From Chloroflexota bacterium (GTDB lineage Bacteria > Chloroflexota > Anaerolineae > Aggregatilineales > Phototrophicaceae), in contig JAIUNI010000006.1 in assembly GCA_020161935.1 (NCBI GenBank), positions 124,001 through 188,000 on the forward strand: a stretch of 64,000 nt of DNA, written 5' to 3'. The translations under genes and the position numbers were made by a program. Each line of letters starts with the position of its first letter. The first letter of the stretch is position 1. Shown here piece by piece: positions 45,831 to 54,647 of this stretch. Below the pieces are notes generated by a model that saw nothing but the letters and a program-made list of their open reading frames with translations, was not told the origin of the DNA and made no database searches.

Positions 45831-46637
45831 TTATGTCATCGCCAGCCACGCGCCGATTTTGGCGGCGTAGGCATCCGGCGCTTCGAGGGGCAGCCAATGG
45901 CTGTAGTCGGTGAAGTGGTGAACCTGCTGTGCGCCAAACTTATCCGCAAAGGCTTTGTCCGCGAACGGGTCTTTATCGCCCCACAGCACCATTGACGGTT
46001 TCTGGTGCATCAGCGCCTTCGACTGCTCATCCCAACCGATAAAATCACGCTCCGGGTTGCGTTCGCGGTACATCCGCAGAATGGTTTTGCGAACCTTCGA
46101 TGAGCCGAAGCCGACGGGGTAGGTCTCATCGACGTAGGTGGCGGGTAGGGCAGGGGCGAACTGCTTCATCGACTGCTTGAGCATGGCTTTCGGCGTGGCG
46201 ATGAGGAGTTCACCGAGAACCGGTACGCGGTAGAGTTTAGCGAAGCCGTGCCAGCCATATTCGCGGTGGAAGGTGGAGTTGCTGACGACGATGCCGCGTA
46301 CCCGTTCAGGATATTTGACGAGAAATGCCTGTGAATAGTGGGTGCCAAAATCGGCGCTGACCAAGTACACCGGCTCGTGAATATCGAGTTTATCCAGCAG
46401 GTCGTTGATTAACGCCGCGTAGTTATCGAGCGACAGCTTGTAGCCAGCGGGCAGGGTCGAGCGACCGAAGCCCGGTAAATCCGGTGCAATGCAGCGGACT
46501 TTATCCTTGAGGCGGCTGATGAGTGGCTGCCACATCGCGCCTGTATCGGGCGAACCGTGCAGCATCAGCATCGGCACGCCCTGACCTTCTTCATGCACAT
46601 ATATCTTCATCCCTTGAATGTTTATCTCTTGATTCAT
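45831..46637 (-). CDS. Alpha/beta-hydrolase of the haloalkane dehalogenase/epoxide hydrolase type
   Basis: A 268-residue enzyme. HGSPDTGAMW gives the oxyanion HG motif; the nucleophile elbow is YLVSADFGTHY, with Asp instead of Ser, as in dehalogenases and epoxide hydrolases. VLWGDKDPF carries the acid region and DYSHWLPLEAPD the catalytic His. Substrate unknown. Divergent from the TetR gene with palindromic operators in between, so it is probably that repressor's target. Confidence 0.88.
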   Translation of the reverse strand: MNQEINIQGMKIYVHEEGQGVPMLMLHGSPDTGAMWQPLISRLKDKVRCIAPDLPGFGRSTLPAGYKLSLDNYAALINDLLDKLDIHEPVYLVSADFGTHYSQAFLVKYPERVRGIVVSNSTFHREYGWHGFAKLYRVPVLGELLIATPKAMLKQSMKQFAPALPATYVDETYPVGFGSSKVRKTILRMYRERNPERDFIGWDEQSKALMHQKPSMVLWGDKDPFADKAFADKFGAQQVHHFTDYSHWLPLEAPDAYAAKIGAWLAMT

Positions 46638-46662
46638 GCTGTTCTTCTTGCTTATAATTTAA

Positions 46663-46680
46663 GAATGTGAATTCACATTC
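46663..46680. promoter_or_regulatory. Perfect 18-bp palindrome, probable TetR operator 1
   Basis: GAATGTGAATTCACATTC lies 26 bp before the hydrolase start on its side of the intergenic gap and 83 bp from the TetR start. Size and symmetry fit a TetR-family operator. Confidence 0.75.
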
Positions 46681-46698
46681 ATATTTCGGATATACCGT

Positions 46699-46715
46699 CA
46701 TTCTATGCTAGAATG
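46699..46715. promoter_or_regulatory. Second palindrome CATTCTA-tgc-TAGAATG, probable TetR operator 2
   Basis: Perfect 7-bp arms with a 3-bp centre, 19 bp from operator 1. It contains TATGCT, a possible -10 box for the repressor gene, so binding here could give autoregulation. It overlaps an upstream in-frame ATG (46713), which argues for the later start at 46746. Confidence 0.65.
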
Positions 46716-46745
46716 AAGACTTGTCAAGAGATTCCACCACTTTCT

Positions 46746-47363
46746 ATGCCAAAAGTCGTCGTTCGCACTCAGCCTAAACAAAAACGCGGTCAACAACGGG
46801 TTGAAGCCATTCTAAACGCCGCCTCCGCACTGTTCGCCGAGGTGGGTTATGAGGCCGCGACCATTGTTGAAATCGCGGCGCGGTCGGATACCTCGGTCGG
46901 GTCACTGTACCAATTTTTCTCGAATAAAGAAGCGATTCTCTATGCCATCGTCGAGCGCTATGTAGCGGCTGCGACTGTCACCTTTGCCAATATGGAAGTC
47001 GAGTCCTTCCCGGAGATGACACTGGAGCAGAGCATCCGCGCGATCATCCGACCGCTGAAAGAATTTATCCGCGATAATCAGGATTTCAGGGCGATCTTCG
47101 CCAGTTCGCACGGGCCGGACTTCCTTGAGCAGACGATCCGCGCGATGGATGAGGCGATGCTGGCGCGTACGGATGCCGCGCTGGCGGAGGCACGCCCGCA
47201 CGTCAGGCCCACCGACCGGCGCAAGGCGAGCCTCGTGTGCATGGTGATTATGAAGGCGATGCTGGGGATGACGACCACCAACAGCGAACTGAGCTTCGAT
47301 GAAATTTTCGAGGAGATGGAAGCGGTTTACATCCGCTACCTGACCCCGCTGATGGGGGGATAA
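46746..47363 (+). CDS. TetR/AcrR-family repressor
   Basis: A 205-residue regulator. The helix-turn-helix lies at about 20-65 (ILNAASALFAEVGYEAATIV, SVGSLYQFFSNKEAILY), and the rest is the helical ligand-binding domain, with SVGSLYQFF typical of the TetR recognition helix. The start at 46746 leaves both operators upstream; an ATG at 46713 is possible but overlaps operator 2 and has no ribosome-binding site. Divergent hydrolase gene is the likely target. Confidence 0.9.
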   Translation: MPKVVVRTQPKQKRGQQRVEAILNAASALFAEVGYEAATIVEIAARSDTSVGSLYQFFSNKEAILYAIVERYVAAATVTFANMEVESFPEMTLEQSIRAIIRPLKEFIRDNQDFRAIFASSHGPDFLEQTIRAMDEAMLARTDAALAEARPHVRPTDRRKASLVCMVIMKAMLGMTTTNSELSFDEIFEEMEAVYIRYLTPLMGG

Positions 47364-47408
47364 CGTGCATACCACTGCCGGTATGCACGTTATGAAAATG
47401 CGTACGGG

Positions 47409-48683
47409 TTAAACCCAACCGCGCAGTTGCACGGCTTCGGCTACGCGCGATACAGCTACACAGTATGCGCCTAGTCGATTGTGAACCTGCAAATTTCGGG
47501 CGCGGTCGTGTACAGCGTGGAAAGCATTGGTAATCTTCTCATTCAGCCGTTCATGCACGGTCTTTTCTGACCAATAACGCCCATAAGCATTCTGCACCAT
47601 CTCGAAATATGAAACCGTTACCCCGCCCGCATTACACAAGAAGTCTGGAATGACGTATACGCCATTTTCATAGAGGATTTTATCGGCTTCGGGCGTGGTT
47701 GGCCCATTCGCGAGTTCGGCGACAATTTTCGCCTTAATACAATGGGCGTTTTCGGAGGTGATGACATTTTCCAATGCAGAGGGAACGAGAATATCGACCT
47801 TGAGTTCAAGCAGATCAGCGTTTGAAATGGGCTGCGCGTTTGGATAGCCAACAACGGTGCCATGCTGCTTTTTATAGGCGATCACATCGGCGGCATTCAA
47901 GCCATCAGGGTTATAAATGCCACCCTGCGAGTCGGAGACTGCGACGGTGACGGTGCCTAGCAGCTCCGGTCCTAACAGAGCGGCGAACTGCCCGGCATTA
48001 CCGAAGCCTTGAATCGCCATCGTCGCCCCCTGTGTGTCGAAGTCGAGCACTTTTGCGGCTTCGCGCACACAGTACAGCCCACCCCGCGCGGTCGCATCTT
48101 CGCGCCCTTTGGAGCCGCCTAGGGGCAGGGGTTTACCGGTGATAACCCCAAATTGGTTCTGTCCTTTGATGATCGAATACTCATCTGCCATCCAAGCCAT
48201 TATTTGTGGGGTCGTGTAAACATCCGGTGCGGGGATGTCCATTTCGGGGCCGATGATGCGCCCAACCTGACGGATATAGGCACGACTGAGCCGTTCGAGT
48301 TCGTTGGTGGATAACTCTTTAGGATTGCAGATGACACCCCCTTTGCCACCCCCTAACGGAATATCCACAACCGCGCATTTCCATGTCATCCATGCTGCTA
48401 ATGCTTTTACGGTGTCGATGGTTTCTTCGGGGTGAAAACGGATGCCGCCTTTGGTTGGCCCGCGTGAGTCGTTGTATTGAACACGGAAGCCTTTAAAGAT
48501 ACGGCTTGAACCATCATCCATACGGATCGACAACGTGACATGGAGTTCGCGGACTGGCTCGCGCAGGTACGCATGGACAGCGGGTTCGAGTTGGAGGATG
48601 GCAGCGGCTTCATCGAGCTGCGACTGGGCAATGTCAAACGGATTCAGATCTTCCTGACGGTGTACAGGCACTAAAGTAACCAT
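47409..48683 (-). CDS. Glu/Leu/Phe/Val dehydrogenase
   Basis: A 424-residue NAD(P)-dependent amino acid dehydrogenase, most like glutamate dehydrogenase of the ~420-residue hexameric type. GGIRFHPEE, catalytic Lys region [28 protein letters not shown] and the nucleotide fold [12 protein letters not shown] are visible. It interconverts glutamate and 2-oxoglutarate plus ammonia. GAAGGAG gives the start at 48683. Single gene. Confidence 0.92.
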   Translation of the reverse strand: MVTLVPVHRQEDLNPFDIAQSQLDEAAAILQLEPAVHAYLREPVRELHVTLSIRMDDGSSRIFKGFRVQYNDSRGPTKGGIRFHPEETIDTVKALAAWMTWKCAVVDIPLGGGKGGVICNPKELSTNELERLSRAYIRQVGRIIGPEMDIPAPDVYTTPQIMAWMADEYSIIKGQNQFGVITGKPLPLGGSKGREDATARGGLYCVREAAKVLDFDTQGATMAIQGFGNAGQFAALLGPELLGTVTVAVSDSQGGIYNPDGLNAADVIAYKKQHGTVVGYPNAQPISNADLLELKVDILVPSALENVITSENAHCIKAKIVAELANGPTTPEADKILYENGVYVIPDFLCNAGGVTVSYFEMVQNAYGRYWSEKTVHERLNEKITNAFHAVHDRARNLQVHNRLGAYCVAVSRVAEAVQLRGWV

Positions 48684-49150
48684 TATTCTCCTTCGATACG
48701 GGGCATATGGCCCAACTGAAATCTTGTAAATGAGCCAACTACGGTGCATTTGATCAGGGGGAATACACACCACAGGTCAATCGATTCCATACGCTGTTTG
48801 CTCACGTTTGACGATAACGCCAACACTACCTTCACGCATTGTTTATTATCAACAATTTCAACAAAGAAGGACTTAGATAATTTGTTGAAATTGACCTTGA
48901 AACAAAAATTTTAACAATTGTGCATAAAATCTTAGAAGATAAATTGTTGAATATTGACAGCCCGGATGAGCCAAAACAGTTTGTGTTATGCAGATCGACA
49001 TGGCGCATTCCACCCGACACCTCTTTAACTTCGTACGTTTGCATTTCGATGCGCGTGGTTTATCATTAGCGCCAATGTCCAACAAGACCACGCCGCCATT
49101 CGCCAGCCGCTTTCCCTGACGACTGGTGACTGTAGACTGGCGACCGTTTT
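48684..49150. other. Intergenic region between divergent genes
   Basis: No gene seen in 467 bp. It contains the 13-bp inverted repeat at 48853-48893 within an AT-rich stretch (48840-48960), and near 49098-49145 short GACTGG/GCGAC repeats just before the glycosyltransferase start. Promoters for both flanking genes must lie here. Confidence 0.6.
48853..48893. repeat. 13-bp perfect inverted repeat, AT-rich
   Basis: CAATTTCAACAAA and its exact complement TTTGTTGAAATTG, separated by 15 bp. A third related half-site, AAATTGTTGAATATTG, follows near 48942. It may be an operator with repeated half-sites or a relic of mobile-element ends. Confidence 0.7.
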
Positions 49151-49957
49151 ATGAAACTCTCGATTGTCATCCCCGCACGCAACGAAGAAGGCAATATCGG
49201 CAAGACACTCCATCTGCTGAGTTCGCATTTGGACGGCGCGGGTGTGACCAACTTCGAAATCCTCGTGGTGGATGATGGCAGCAAAGACCGCACGAATGAG
49301 ATCGTACAGGCGGAAAACGCCCGCGACCCGCGCATCCGCGTCGTCCGCAATACGGGGCGCAACGGCTTCGGTCGGGCGGTGACGGTGGGGCTGAACAACT
49401 TCACCGGTGAGGCAGTCATTGTGTATATGGCGGATGCCTCCGACGCGCCGGAAGATGTCGTGCGCTACTATCACATCCTGCGTGATGAAGCCGACTGTGC
49501 CTTTGGCTCCCGCTTTATGCGCGAGTCGAAAGTCTATGATTACCCGCGCTTCAAGCTGGTCATCAACCGTATCGCCAATTTCGCCATCCGCAGCATGTTC
49601 AGCCTGCGCTACAACGATGTCACCAACGCCTTCAAGGGCTACCGCCGTAACGTGATTGAGGGCTGCCGCCCGTTCGTCTCGCCGCACTTCAACCTCACGA
49701 TTGAAATCCCGCTGAAGGCCATCGTGCGCGGTTACAGCTACAAGACGCTGCCGATTACATGGCGCAACCGTGATATTGGCGAGTCGGCGCTGAAGTTGAA
49801 GGAGCAGGGCAGCCGCTACCTGTATACGCTGCTGACGGTGTGGTTCGAGTATCTGCTGGTGAGCCACGACACGCGCCGGACGGACAGCGGCGAGTTCGTT
49901 CCGTGGCGGGCGGAGGATGCCGCCGAGGCGGAACACATCGCTAGGCAGGAAAAGTAA
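49151..49957 (+). CDS. GT2 glycosyltransferase (dolichyl-phosphate mannose synthase-like)
   Basis: A 268-residue GT-A fold enzyme: LSIVIPARNEEGNIGKTL, ILVVDDGSKDRTNEIV, nucleotide-metal motif MADASDAPEDV (DxD-like) and SRFMRESKVYDYPRFK. It would transfer a sugar from an NDP-sugar to polyprenyl phosphate or another acceptor, which could feed the GT39-like enzyme at 43747 (inference). No membrane helix. No clear ribosome-binding site before the ATG. Confidence 0.9.
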   Translation: MKLSIVIPARNEEGNIGKTLHLLSSHLDGAGVTNFEILVVDDGSKDRTNEIVQAENARDPRIRVVRNTGRNGFGRAVTVGLNNFTGEAVIVYMADASDAPEDVVRYYHILRDEADCAFGSRFMRESKVYDYPRFKLVINRIANFAIRSMFSLRYNDVTNAFKGYRRNVIEGCRPFVSPHFNLTIEIPLKAIVRGYSYKTLPITWRNRDIGESALKLKEQGSRYLYTLLTVWFEYLLVSHDTRRTDSGEFVPWRAEDAAEAEHIARQEK

Positions 49958-49990
49958 AACTTATCGCGCTCTGCATTGGAGGTCAATTTG

Positions 49991-50104
49991 ATGGCAATAT
50001 CCGGCTTACTGCTTTTACTCTTGCTTTTCATCTTCAACCCCGTCTTTGGTATGCTGTTTGTGATGCTCGGCTTGTTTGGGTTCGGTGCATTCGGCTGGAT
50101 GTAG
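49991..50104 (+). CDS. Small hydrophobic protein (37 aa)
   Basis: A 37-residue frame: MAISGLLLLLLLFIFNPVFG then MLFVMLGLFGFGAFGWM. GGAGG lies seven bases before the ATG. Almost entirely membrane-spanning residues, with no charged residue, as in small membrane proteins. It lies 33 bp after the GT2 gene on the same strand and so could belong to its transcript. Too short for homology claims. Confidence 0.55.
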   Translation: MAISGLLLLLLLFIFNPVFGMLFVMLGLFGFGAFGWM

Positions 50105-50164
50105 TTGACAACCACCTCAAAGGTCGATTAGGATGGGTCACAATGGTTCTCTTGAGGTGTGGCG

Positions 50165-50614
50165 ATGGACTACAGTCAGCTTTCCCCCGGTCAATTAGTT
50201 GACCTGTTCGCGGATAAAACGCAGCGTAATCTGGCGGTTGTGGCGCTGGTCGGCGGCCTGACCGCGACTGAACTCCGTAAAGCCAACGTATCGCCGGCAG
50301 CCAAGCAGGCGCTCATCAATGGGCTGAAACACCCGAACAGCAAAGTGCGCTGGTGGTGTATTCAACTCATGGATCATCTCGCCGACGAGAGTTATGTGCC
50401 GTCCCTGATGGAAGTGGCGCATACCGACCCCACACCGAAGAACCGCCGCCATGCCATCCACGCCACCACCTGCGAGATCTGCAAACCCAACCGCCAGCGG
50501 CTGAACGTTGATGTCCGCGCCGAACTGATGGCGATTGCCGCCACCGACACCGACGCTTCGGTACGCGAAATGGCGCTGCAAGAACTGGCGGAGATCAACG
50601 GCGAGATGGGCTAA
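50165..50614 (+). CDS. HEAT-repeat-like protein
   Basis: A 149-residue all-helical protein: QALINGLKHPNSKVRWWCIQ, LMDHLADESYVPSLMEVAHT and DTDASVREMALQELAEING are HEAT/armadillo-type repeats. CEICKPNRQR is a small Cys-containing insertion. Such proteins bind other proteins. GAGGTG lies six bases before the ATG at 50165; the GTG two codons earlier is less likely. Confidence 0.8.
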   Translation: MDYSQLSPGQLVDLFADKTQRNLAVVALVGGLTATELRKANVSPAAKQALINGLKHPNSKVRWWCIQLMDHLADESYVPSLMEVAHTDPTPKNRRHAIHATTCEICKPNRQRLNVDVRAELMAIAATDTDASVREMALQELAEINGEMG

Positions 50615-50919
50615 CCGCTACACGCAGCTTTTCCGCACATTCGCATCCGCTTCGGCATCTTTCCACAACGGGGCGTAACCCCTCCACGCGGTCGGTGCTT
50701 TTGTTGAACTTGGGTCAGCGTGATCTGCGTGACCAGCGTTTGCGGCGACAGGGAGTCGTCAGTCGTTGTCGTGAGCGAGATCGTACCCTTGTTGTAGTGC
50801 AGAATGCCCCCGCACGCGGCAATCATCTCCGGCGTTCCGGCCAGCAGAATATAGTCGCCCAACGGCATCGGGCAGTCGAGGCTGATGCGCCCGCGTCCGG
50901 CTTGTGAGCCGCCGCACAC
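50611..50919 (-). pseudogene. Possible 3' remnant of a gene cut by the RHS fragment
   Basis: On the minus strand a frame of about 100 residues reads LDCPMPLGDYILLAGTPEMI and ISLTTTTDDSLSPQTLVTQI, which looks protein-like. It loses that character at about 50920, exactly where RHS-type sequence begins on the other strand. It may be the tail of a gene displaced by rearrangement. I cannot exclude chance. Confidence 0.35.
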
Positions 50920-53171
50920 TCGCCCATTTTGCCTACGAAGTAGATAAACGCGGTAATCGAACACTCGCATCCGAGACTTTGGCTCATCCTACGACACCTC
51001 CTGATACTGTCATTGCCGCGACTGATAAGGGCATTCTTGTCAGTGGTACATGGTCAAATGTCAGTAGTTACAAAGAAAGCACTCAGGTGAGTGCGCGACT
51101 CAAGCTGACCTTCTTGGGTGATGAAGCCACACTCTCGATGGGGGAGGGGCCAGATCACTCGCTGTATGATGTCTATATCAACGGTACGTTGTGGCATTCG
51201 TTTGATGGCTATGCTGCGACTCCCGCCCAGCGTGATATTGTGGTGACGACCGATGTGGATGGTCAGAAACTACAAGGTGAAGGCCCGCATGTACTTGAAA
51301 TTCGTAACCGTTCTGAAAAGAATGCCAGTTCGACCGATTACAAAGTGCGTTTCAAACAGCTCGCGGTTGAAAATCGGACTTGGACACAGCAAACGATTAA
51401 ATACGAGTATGATAAGCTCTCTCGGTTGAAAGAAGCTCGTTACAATCCGGGTTTGAATATCACAGATGTCAATGACGATTTGCTGCGGCATTATCTCTAT
51501 GAATACGATTTGGCGGGTAATCGTGAGATGCAGTCAGTTGCCGTTGATGGTGGTTCACCAACTGTCACCAACTACACCTACAACGCTGCCAACCAACTGA
51601 CATCGGGCAGCGCAGCCTACGACAACAACGGCAATATGACCAGCGATGGCGTGAACAGCTACACATGGGATAGAGCTAATCGTTTGCTCTCAATGGACAG
51701 TGTTGACTACCAATACGACGGTGAAGGTCGTCGTGTACAGCAAACCGTCAGTAGCGTGGCGACGAAATACCTGCTGGATATTCAGCCGGGACTTGCTGTC
51801 GTTCTCAGCGAAACTGAAGGTTCAAATGTCATTCGCAATGTCTTTAGTCCGCGTGGCATCCATGCTCAACAAGCCTCATTCAACAACTGGCAATGGATTG
51901 CACAGGATGGTTTGGGCAACGTGCGCGGCGTGATTGATAACAGCATTGGCGTTCTTGAAAGTCGGAACTATGGCCCATATGGCGATACGTTTGATGGCAC
52001 AATGACTGATGATCTTGATTACGAAGCGCCAAACTTTGGGTTCACAGGTGAGTTGGTGGATGGAAGCGGACTGCTTGATTTGAGGGCGCGGCGGTATAAC
52101 GCGGGGATGGGTGTATTTGCCAATTTAGACCCGTTTGAGGGGGTGCGTGATTGGGCAATGAGCCTGAACAGATACGGATATGTAGCGGGTAATCCTATTA
52201 ATTTGGCTGACCCATCAGGGATGATCTATGAGCGTCCTGAGCAATTCGCTACTTGCCTAGGTACGTCATCAGTCCATAATGATGATTGCTATTGTTACGA
52301 TAATGAACTAACTGGTTTTAGAGCATTTCAGTGCAGAATTGGTGAAATTCCAACTTGCACAGATCGCTATGCAGGTAATGGAGGGTTGATTTCAGATAAC
52401 AAACCTCCAATTATTAAAGTAAATACACCTGAAATACGATGCGCGAAGATTCGTGAGTACGCTAGAGGATTACGAACCACTATTGATAATAAAGCAACAC
52501 GCAATCCGAATGTTTTGCACAACGATGTAGATGCTCTGACTGAAATAATAAAGTATGCTGTAAGTTTTCCCGGTGTAACACCTCAACAAGCAGCAGATGA
52601 TATAAGCTGTGCTTTACTGAACGCACGTGGATCAATGACACTTATTAGTGCTTTGCCACAGGTATTTACTAACAAAAATCAGACAGCATGGGATTGGTTT
52701 GGGGACAATGGTTTTAATTCCGATTACCAAGATGGTGGAAACCAAATCAATCATTTTTGGTCGTATGTTAATAGTGCAGCACAAGGAGGGCTTCAAATAT
52801 CTGTGATAGGTCACGTAATTCATGAATATCTAGCTATTCCAGAGATTTTGGTTGGAGAACGTGGAGCGTCTATACAAGATGATCGCTTAACCTTTTTAGG
52901 CTGGGGATTAGGACTCGCAATCAAAGATGGTTATGTTACATCAGACAGTATGGCTGCTGCGTTCAATAAGTTTTTGACCTCACCTTACCCTTTAGATAAC
53001 CCAACAAATCCAGATAATTGGCCTGCAATATCGCTTTGCAGATGGTTTGGTATAGTCGTGACAAAGTATAAAGAAGCGGAAGGTGTTAAAGGATTTATAG
53101 ATAGACAGGGTAATGTTTATCCTGTACCTTCAGATTGTGCACCAGATGCATCTATTTATCGTCACGAGTAA
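50904..53171 (+). CDS. 5'-truncated RHS-repeat protein with AT-rich C-terminal tip domain
   Basis: A 755-residue frame that opens inside an RHS/YD repeat (FAYEVDKRGNRTLA), so the N-terminal signal and most repeats of a full RHS protein are missing. A beta-sandwich-like insert (about 35-150), YD repeats (about 165-330) and the RHS-associated core (LDLRARRYNAGMGVFANLDP, ending near NPINLADPSG) follow. The last ~316 residues, from 52221, are AT-rich and variable, as in polymorphic toxin tips; they contain NQINHFWSYVNSA, VIGHVIHEYLAIPEIL and LTFLGWGLGLAI, which I cannot assign. A membrane protein gene follows at 53249. Confidence 0.82.
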   Translation: MSRRTLAHFAYEVDKRGNRTLASETLAHPTTPPDTVIAATDKGILVSGTWSNVSSYKESTQVSARLKLTFLGDEATLSMGEGPDHSLYDVYINGTLWHSFDGYAATPAQRDIVVTTDVDGQKLQGEGPHVLEIRNRSEKNASSTDYKVRFKQLAVENRTWTQQTIKYEYDKLSRLKEARYNPGLNITDVNDDLLRHYLYEYDLAGNREMQSVAVDGGSPTVTNYTYNAANQLTSGSAAYDNNGNMTSDGVNSYTWDRANRLLSMDSVDYQYDGEGRRVQQTVSSVATKYLLDIQPGLAVVLSETEGSNVIRNVFSPRGIHAQQASFNNWQWIAQDGLGNVRGVIDNSIGVLESRNYGPYGDTFDGTMTDDLDYEAPNFGFTGELVDGSGLLDLRARRYNAGMGVFANLDPFEGVRDWAMSLNRYGYVAGNPINLADPSGMIYERPEQFATCLGTSSVHNDDCYCYDNELTGFRAFQCRIGEIPTCTDRYAGNGGLISDNKPPIIKVNTPEIRCAKIREYARGLRTTIDNKATRNPNVLHNDVDALTEIIKYAVSFPGVTPQQAADDISCALLNARGSMTLISALPQVFTNKNQTAWDWFGDNGFNSDYQDGGNQINHFWSYVNSAAQGGLQISVIGHVIHEYLAIPEILVGERGASIQDDRLTFLGWGLGLAIKDGYVTSDSMAAAFNKFLTSPYPLDNPTNPDNWPAISLCRWFGIVVTKYKEAEGVKGFIDRQGNVYPVPSDCAPDASIYRHE

Positions 53172-53189
53172 TGAATAATAGTTAGCGTT

Positions 53190-53219
53190 CTCAGTAGAGG
53201 GTGGAAATCCTCTACTGAG
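53190..53219 (+). promoter_or_regulatory. 11-bp perfect hairpin between RHS gene and downstream gene
   Basis: CTCAGTAGAGG and CCTCTACTGAG with an 8-nt loop, 19 bp after the RHS stop. No T run follows, so it could be a partial terminator, a processing site or a recombination scar. Confidence 0.65.
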
Positions 53220-53248
53220 GTAAGTCAAACTGACAGAGGGATATAAGC

Positions 53249-53713
53249 ATGAAAAAGGGTATATGGGCATTAGTTACCGAATACTTTCTTGCTGCACCTA
53301 TTCTCGGTATACCTTGTTATGCTGTTGTTCCCGTATGGGCTAGTAAAAATGGTATGGCTGCAATCGGGCCAATAATACTTGCATTCTTTTACGTGGGTTT
53401 GGCTATTTATCAACTAAAGAGGGTGTCAGTTTTGGGGTCAGGAAAAGATACTAAGTTACCTGTTTTTTTAGGGGCAATTTCCATTGTTATATCCTTGTTT
53501 TTCCTTTTGAGTTTTGTACAGACGTTCTCTTCTTTTAGTGTCAGTGGCGAATCAATGGGTACGGGTGATCCTGTCATAATTTCCGGTGTCACTTCAATAT
53601 TGTCCTCTCTTGGTTTTGGCTTCCTTCTAGGCTTTGGCATCTTATTTTTGGGATACGCTAGATTAGAGTATATAGCGAGTCAAAAGAGCGATTCTATCAA
53701 AGCAGAAAACTAG
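53249..53713 (+). CDS. Four-helix membrane protein, candidate immunity protein
   Basis: A 154-residue protein with four hydrophobic segments (about 8-28, 33-55, 72-95 and 113-142) and short charged loops. No known family. GAGGGA precedes the ATG. It follows the RHS tip domain by 77 bp on the same strand and has the same low GC, the usual place of an immunity gene; membrane immunity proteins usually counter toxins that act at the membrane or periplasm. Role inferred from position only. Confidence 0.65.
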   Translation: MKKGIWALVTEYFLAAPILGIPCYAVVPVWASKNGMAAIGPIILAFFYVGLAIYQLKRVSVLGSGKDTKLPVFLGAISIVISLFFLLSFVQTFSSFSVSGESMGTGDPVIISGVTSILSSLGFGFLLGFGILFLGYARLEYIASQKSDSIKAEN

Positions 53714-54156
53714 CTGAAGTTTCCAGCATTTTTGACTGTGTTATTTTCCCTCACTTCGCCCATTTCAGTCCTAACACTCCAACTTGATTGACCTAAAAGA
53801 TCAACCTAACCAACCGAAAGAGCCTGCACTCCGCAGGCTCTTTCATTCTTGTTCGGCCTCACTCAACTCAAGTCGTTCGTGCATGAAGCGCGACTAAAAG
53901 GCGAGAGGTGCAGCAAGGGCAAAGCGGGTCTGTGTTGGCGTGAGGGTTGGGTGAATTTTCACGGTTAGTGTGCAGATAGGGCGAAGATGCGTTGGTGTGG
54001 TGGAAACGCGCAAAAAGGTGGGTTGTGGGGCGTTCAAGAGCCTGTGAAAAGGGAAACACTATAGCTTGCTTCTCAAATCAGCTAAGGTCTGCCGACACTG
54101 TGTCAATGCGTCGTCTATCAACTTGTAGTGGATACTTAGTCTATCCTCCCTCAAAT
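53714..54156. other. Gene-poor region with remnants
   Basis: Holds the terminator at 53817 and otherwise no convincing gene. The one sizeable frame on the minus strand (53868-54059) is His/Thr-rich and shows no domain. Confidence 0.55.
53817..53843. terminator. Strong bidirectional hairpin terminator
   Basis: Perfect 11-bp stem AAAGAGCCTGC / GCAGGCTCTTT with loop ACTCC, followed by CATTCTT; the A run on the left would give a T run for minus-strand transcripts. Placed 104 bp after the membrane protein gene, it ends the RHS cassette. Confidence 0.85.
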
Positions 54157-54588
54157 TTAAGCAACACGACGATAATCATGATGCAAACCACCTAGCACAG
54201 GACTGCTGAAAATCTTACTCGATGCAATGTCTTTAATGGGTAGTTGTGGTTCTGGTATGCGTTGTCCAATTCCCTGATGGGGTCTCGACCGATTGAAATA
54301 GGTTACATATTCAAGAACGATACGATGCAGATGTGATGTACTTAAGATCAGCAGGTGGTCAAGACACTCCCTCCGCAAGCTGCCCATGAACCGTTCACAA
54401 ATCGCGTTGGCTTTGGGCGCTCGATAGGGTGTTTTGAGTAGGGTAATGCCACTGTCAATGGCGACATGGGCAAAGGTTTCGCCGTAATTGCTAGCACGGT
54501 CATGAATGAGGTAGCGTGGTGCGATTCCAAAAGGAGTTGCTTCGCGCAACTGCTGGGCTAACCAGAAATCGGTCGGTTGGCGGGTCAC
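54157..54588 (-). pseudogene. Truncated integrase-core (DDE) transposase
   Basis: The C-terminal 143 residues of an rve-type integrase: IHDRASNYGETFAHVA (second Asp), TPYRAPKANAICERFMGSLR (catalytic Glu) and the tail YVTYFNRSRPHQGIGQ. The helix-turn-helix half and the first catalytic Asp are missing; sequence character changes at about 54590. It cannot be an active transposase. Related full-length elements often sit between genes in these genomes. Confidence 0.85.
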
Positions 54589-54647
54589 ACCGAAAGACTT
54601 CTCTACAGTGCAGTTGGTGCTACTATGTTAGCTGGAATGATGGATAG

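Noticed and set aside
49025-49936. 303-codon minus-strand frame across the GT2 gene
   Set aside because: Antisense shadow; the GT2 motifs on the plus strand decide the strand.
53868-54059. 63-codon minus-strand frame
   Set aside because: His/Thr-rich, with no recognisable fold and no start signal.
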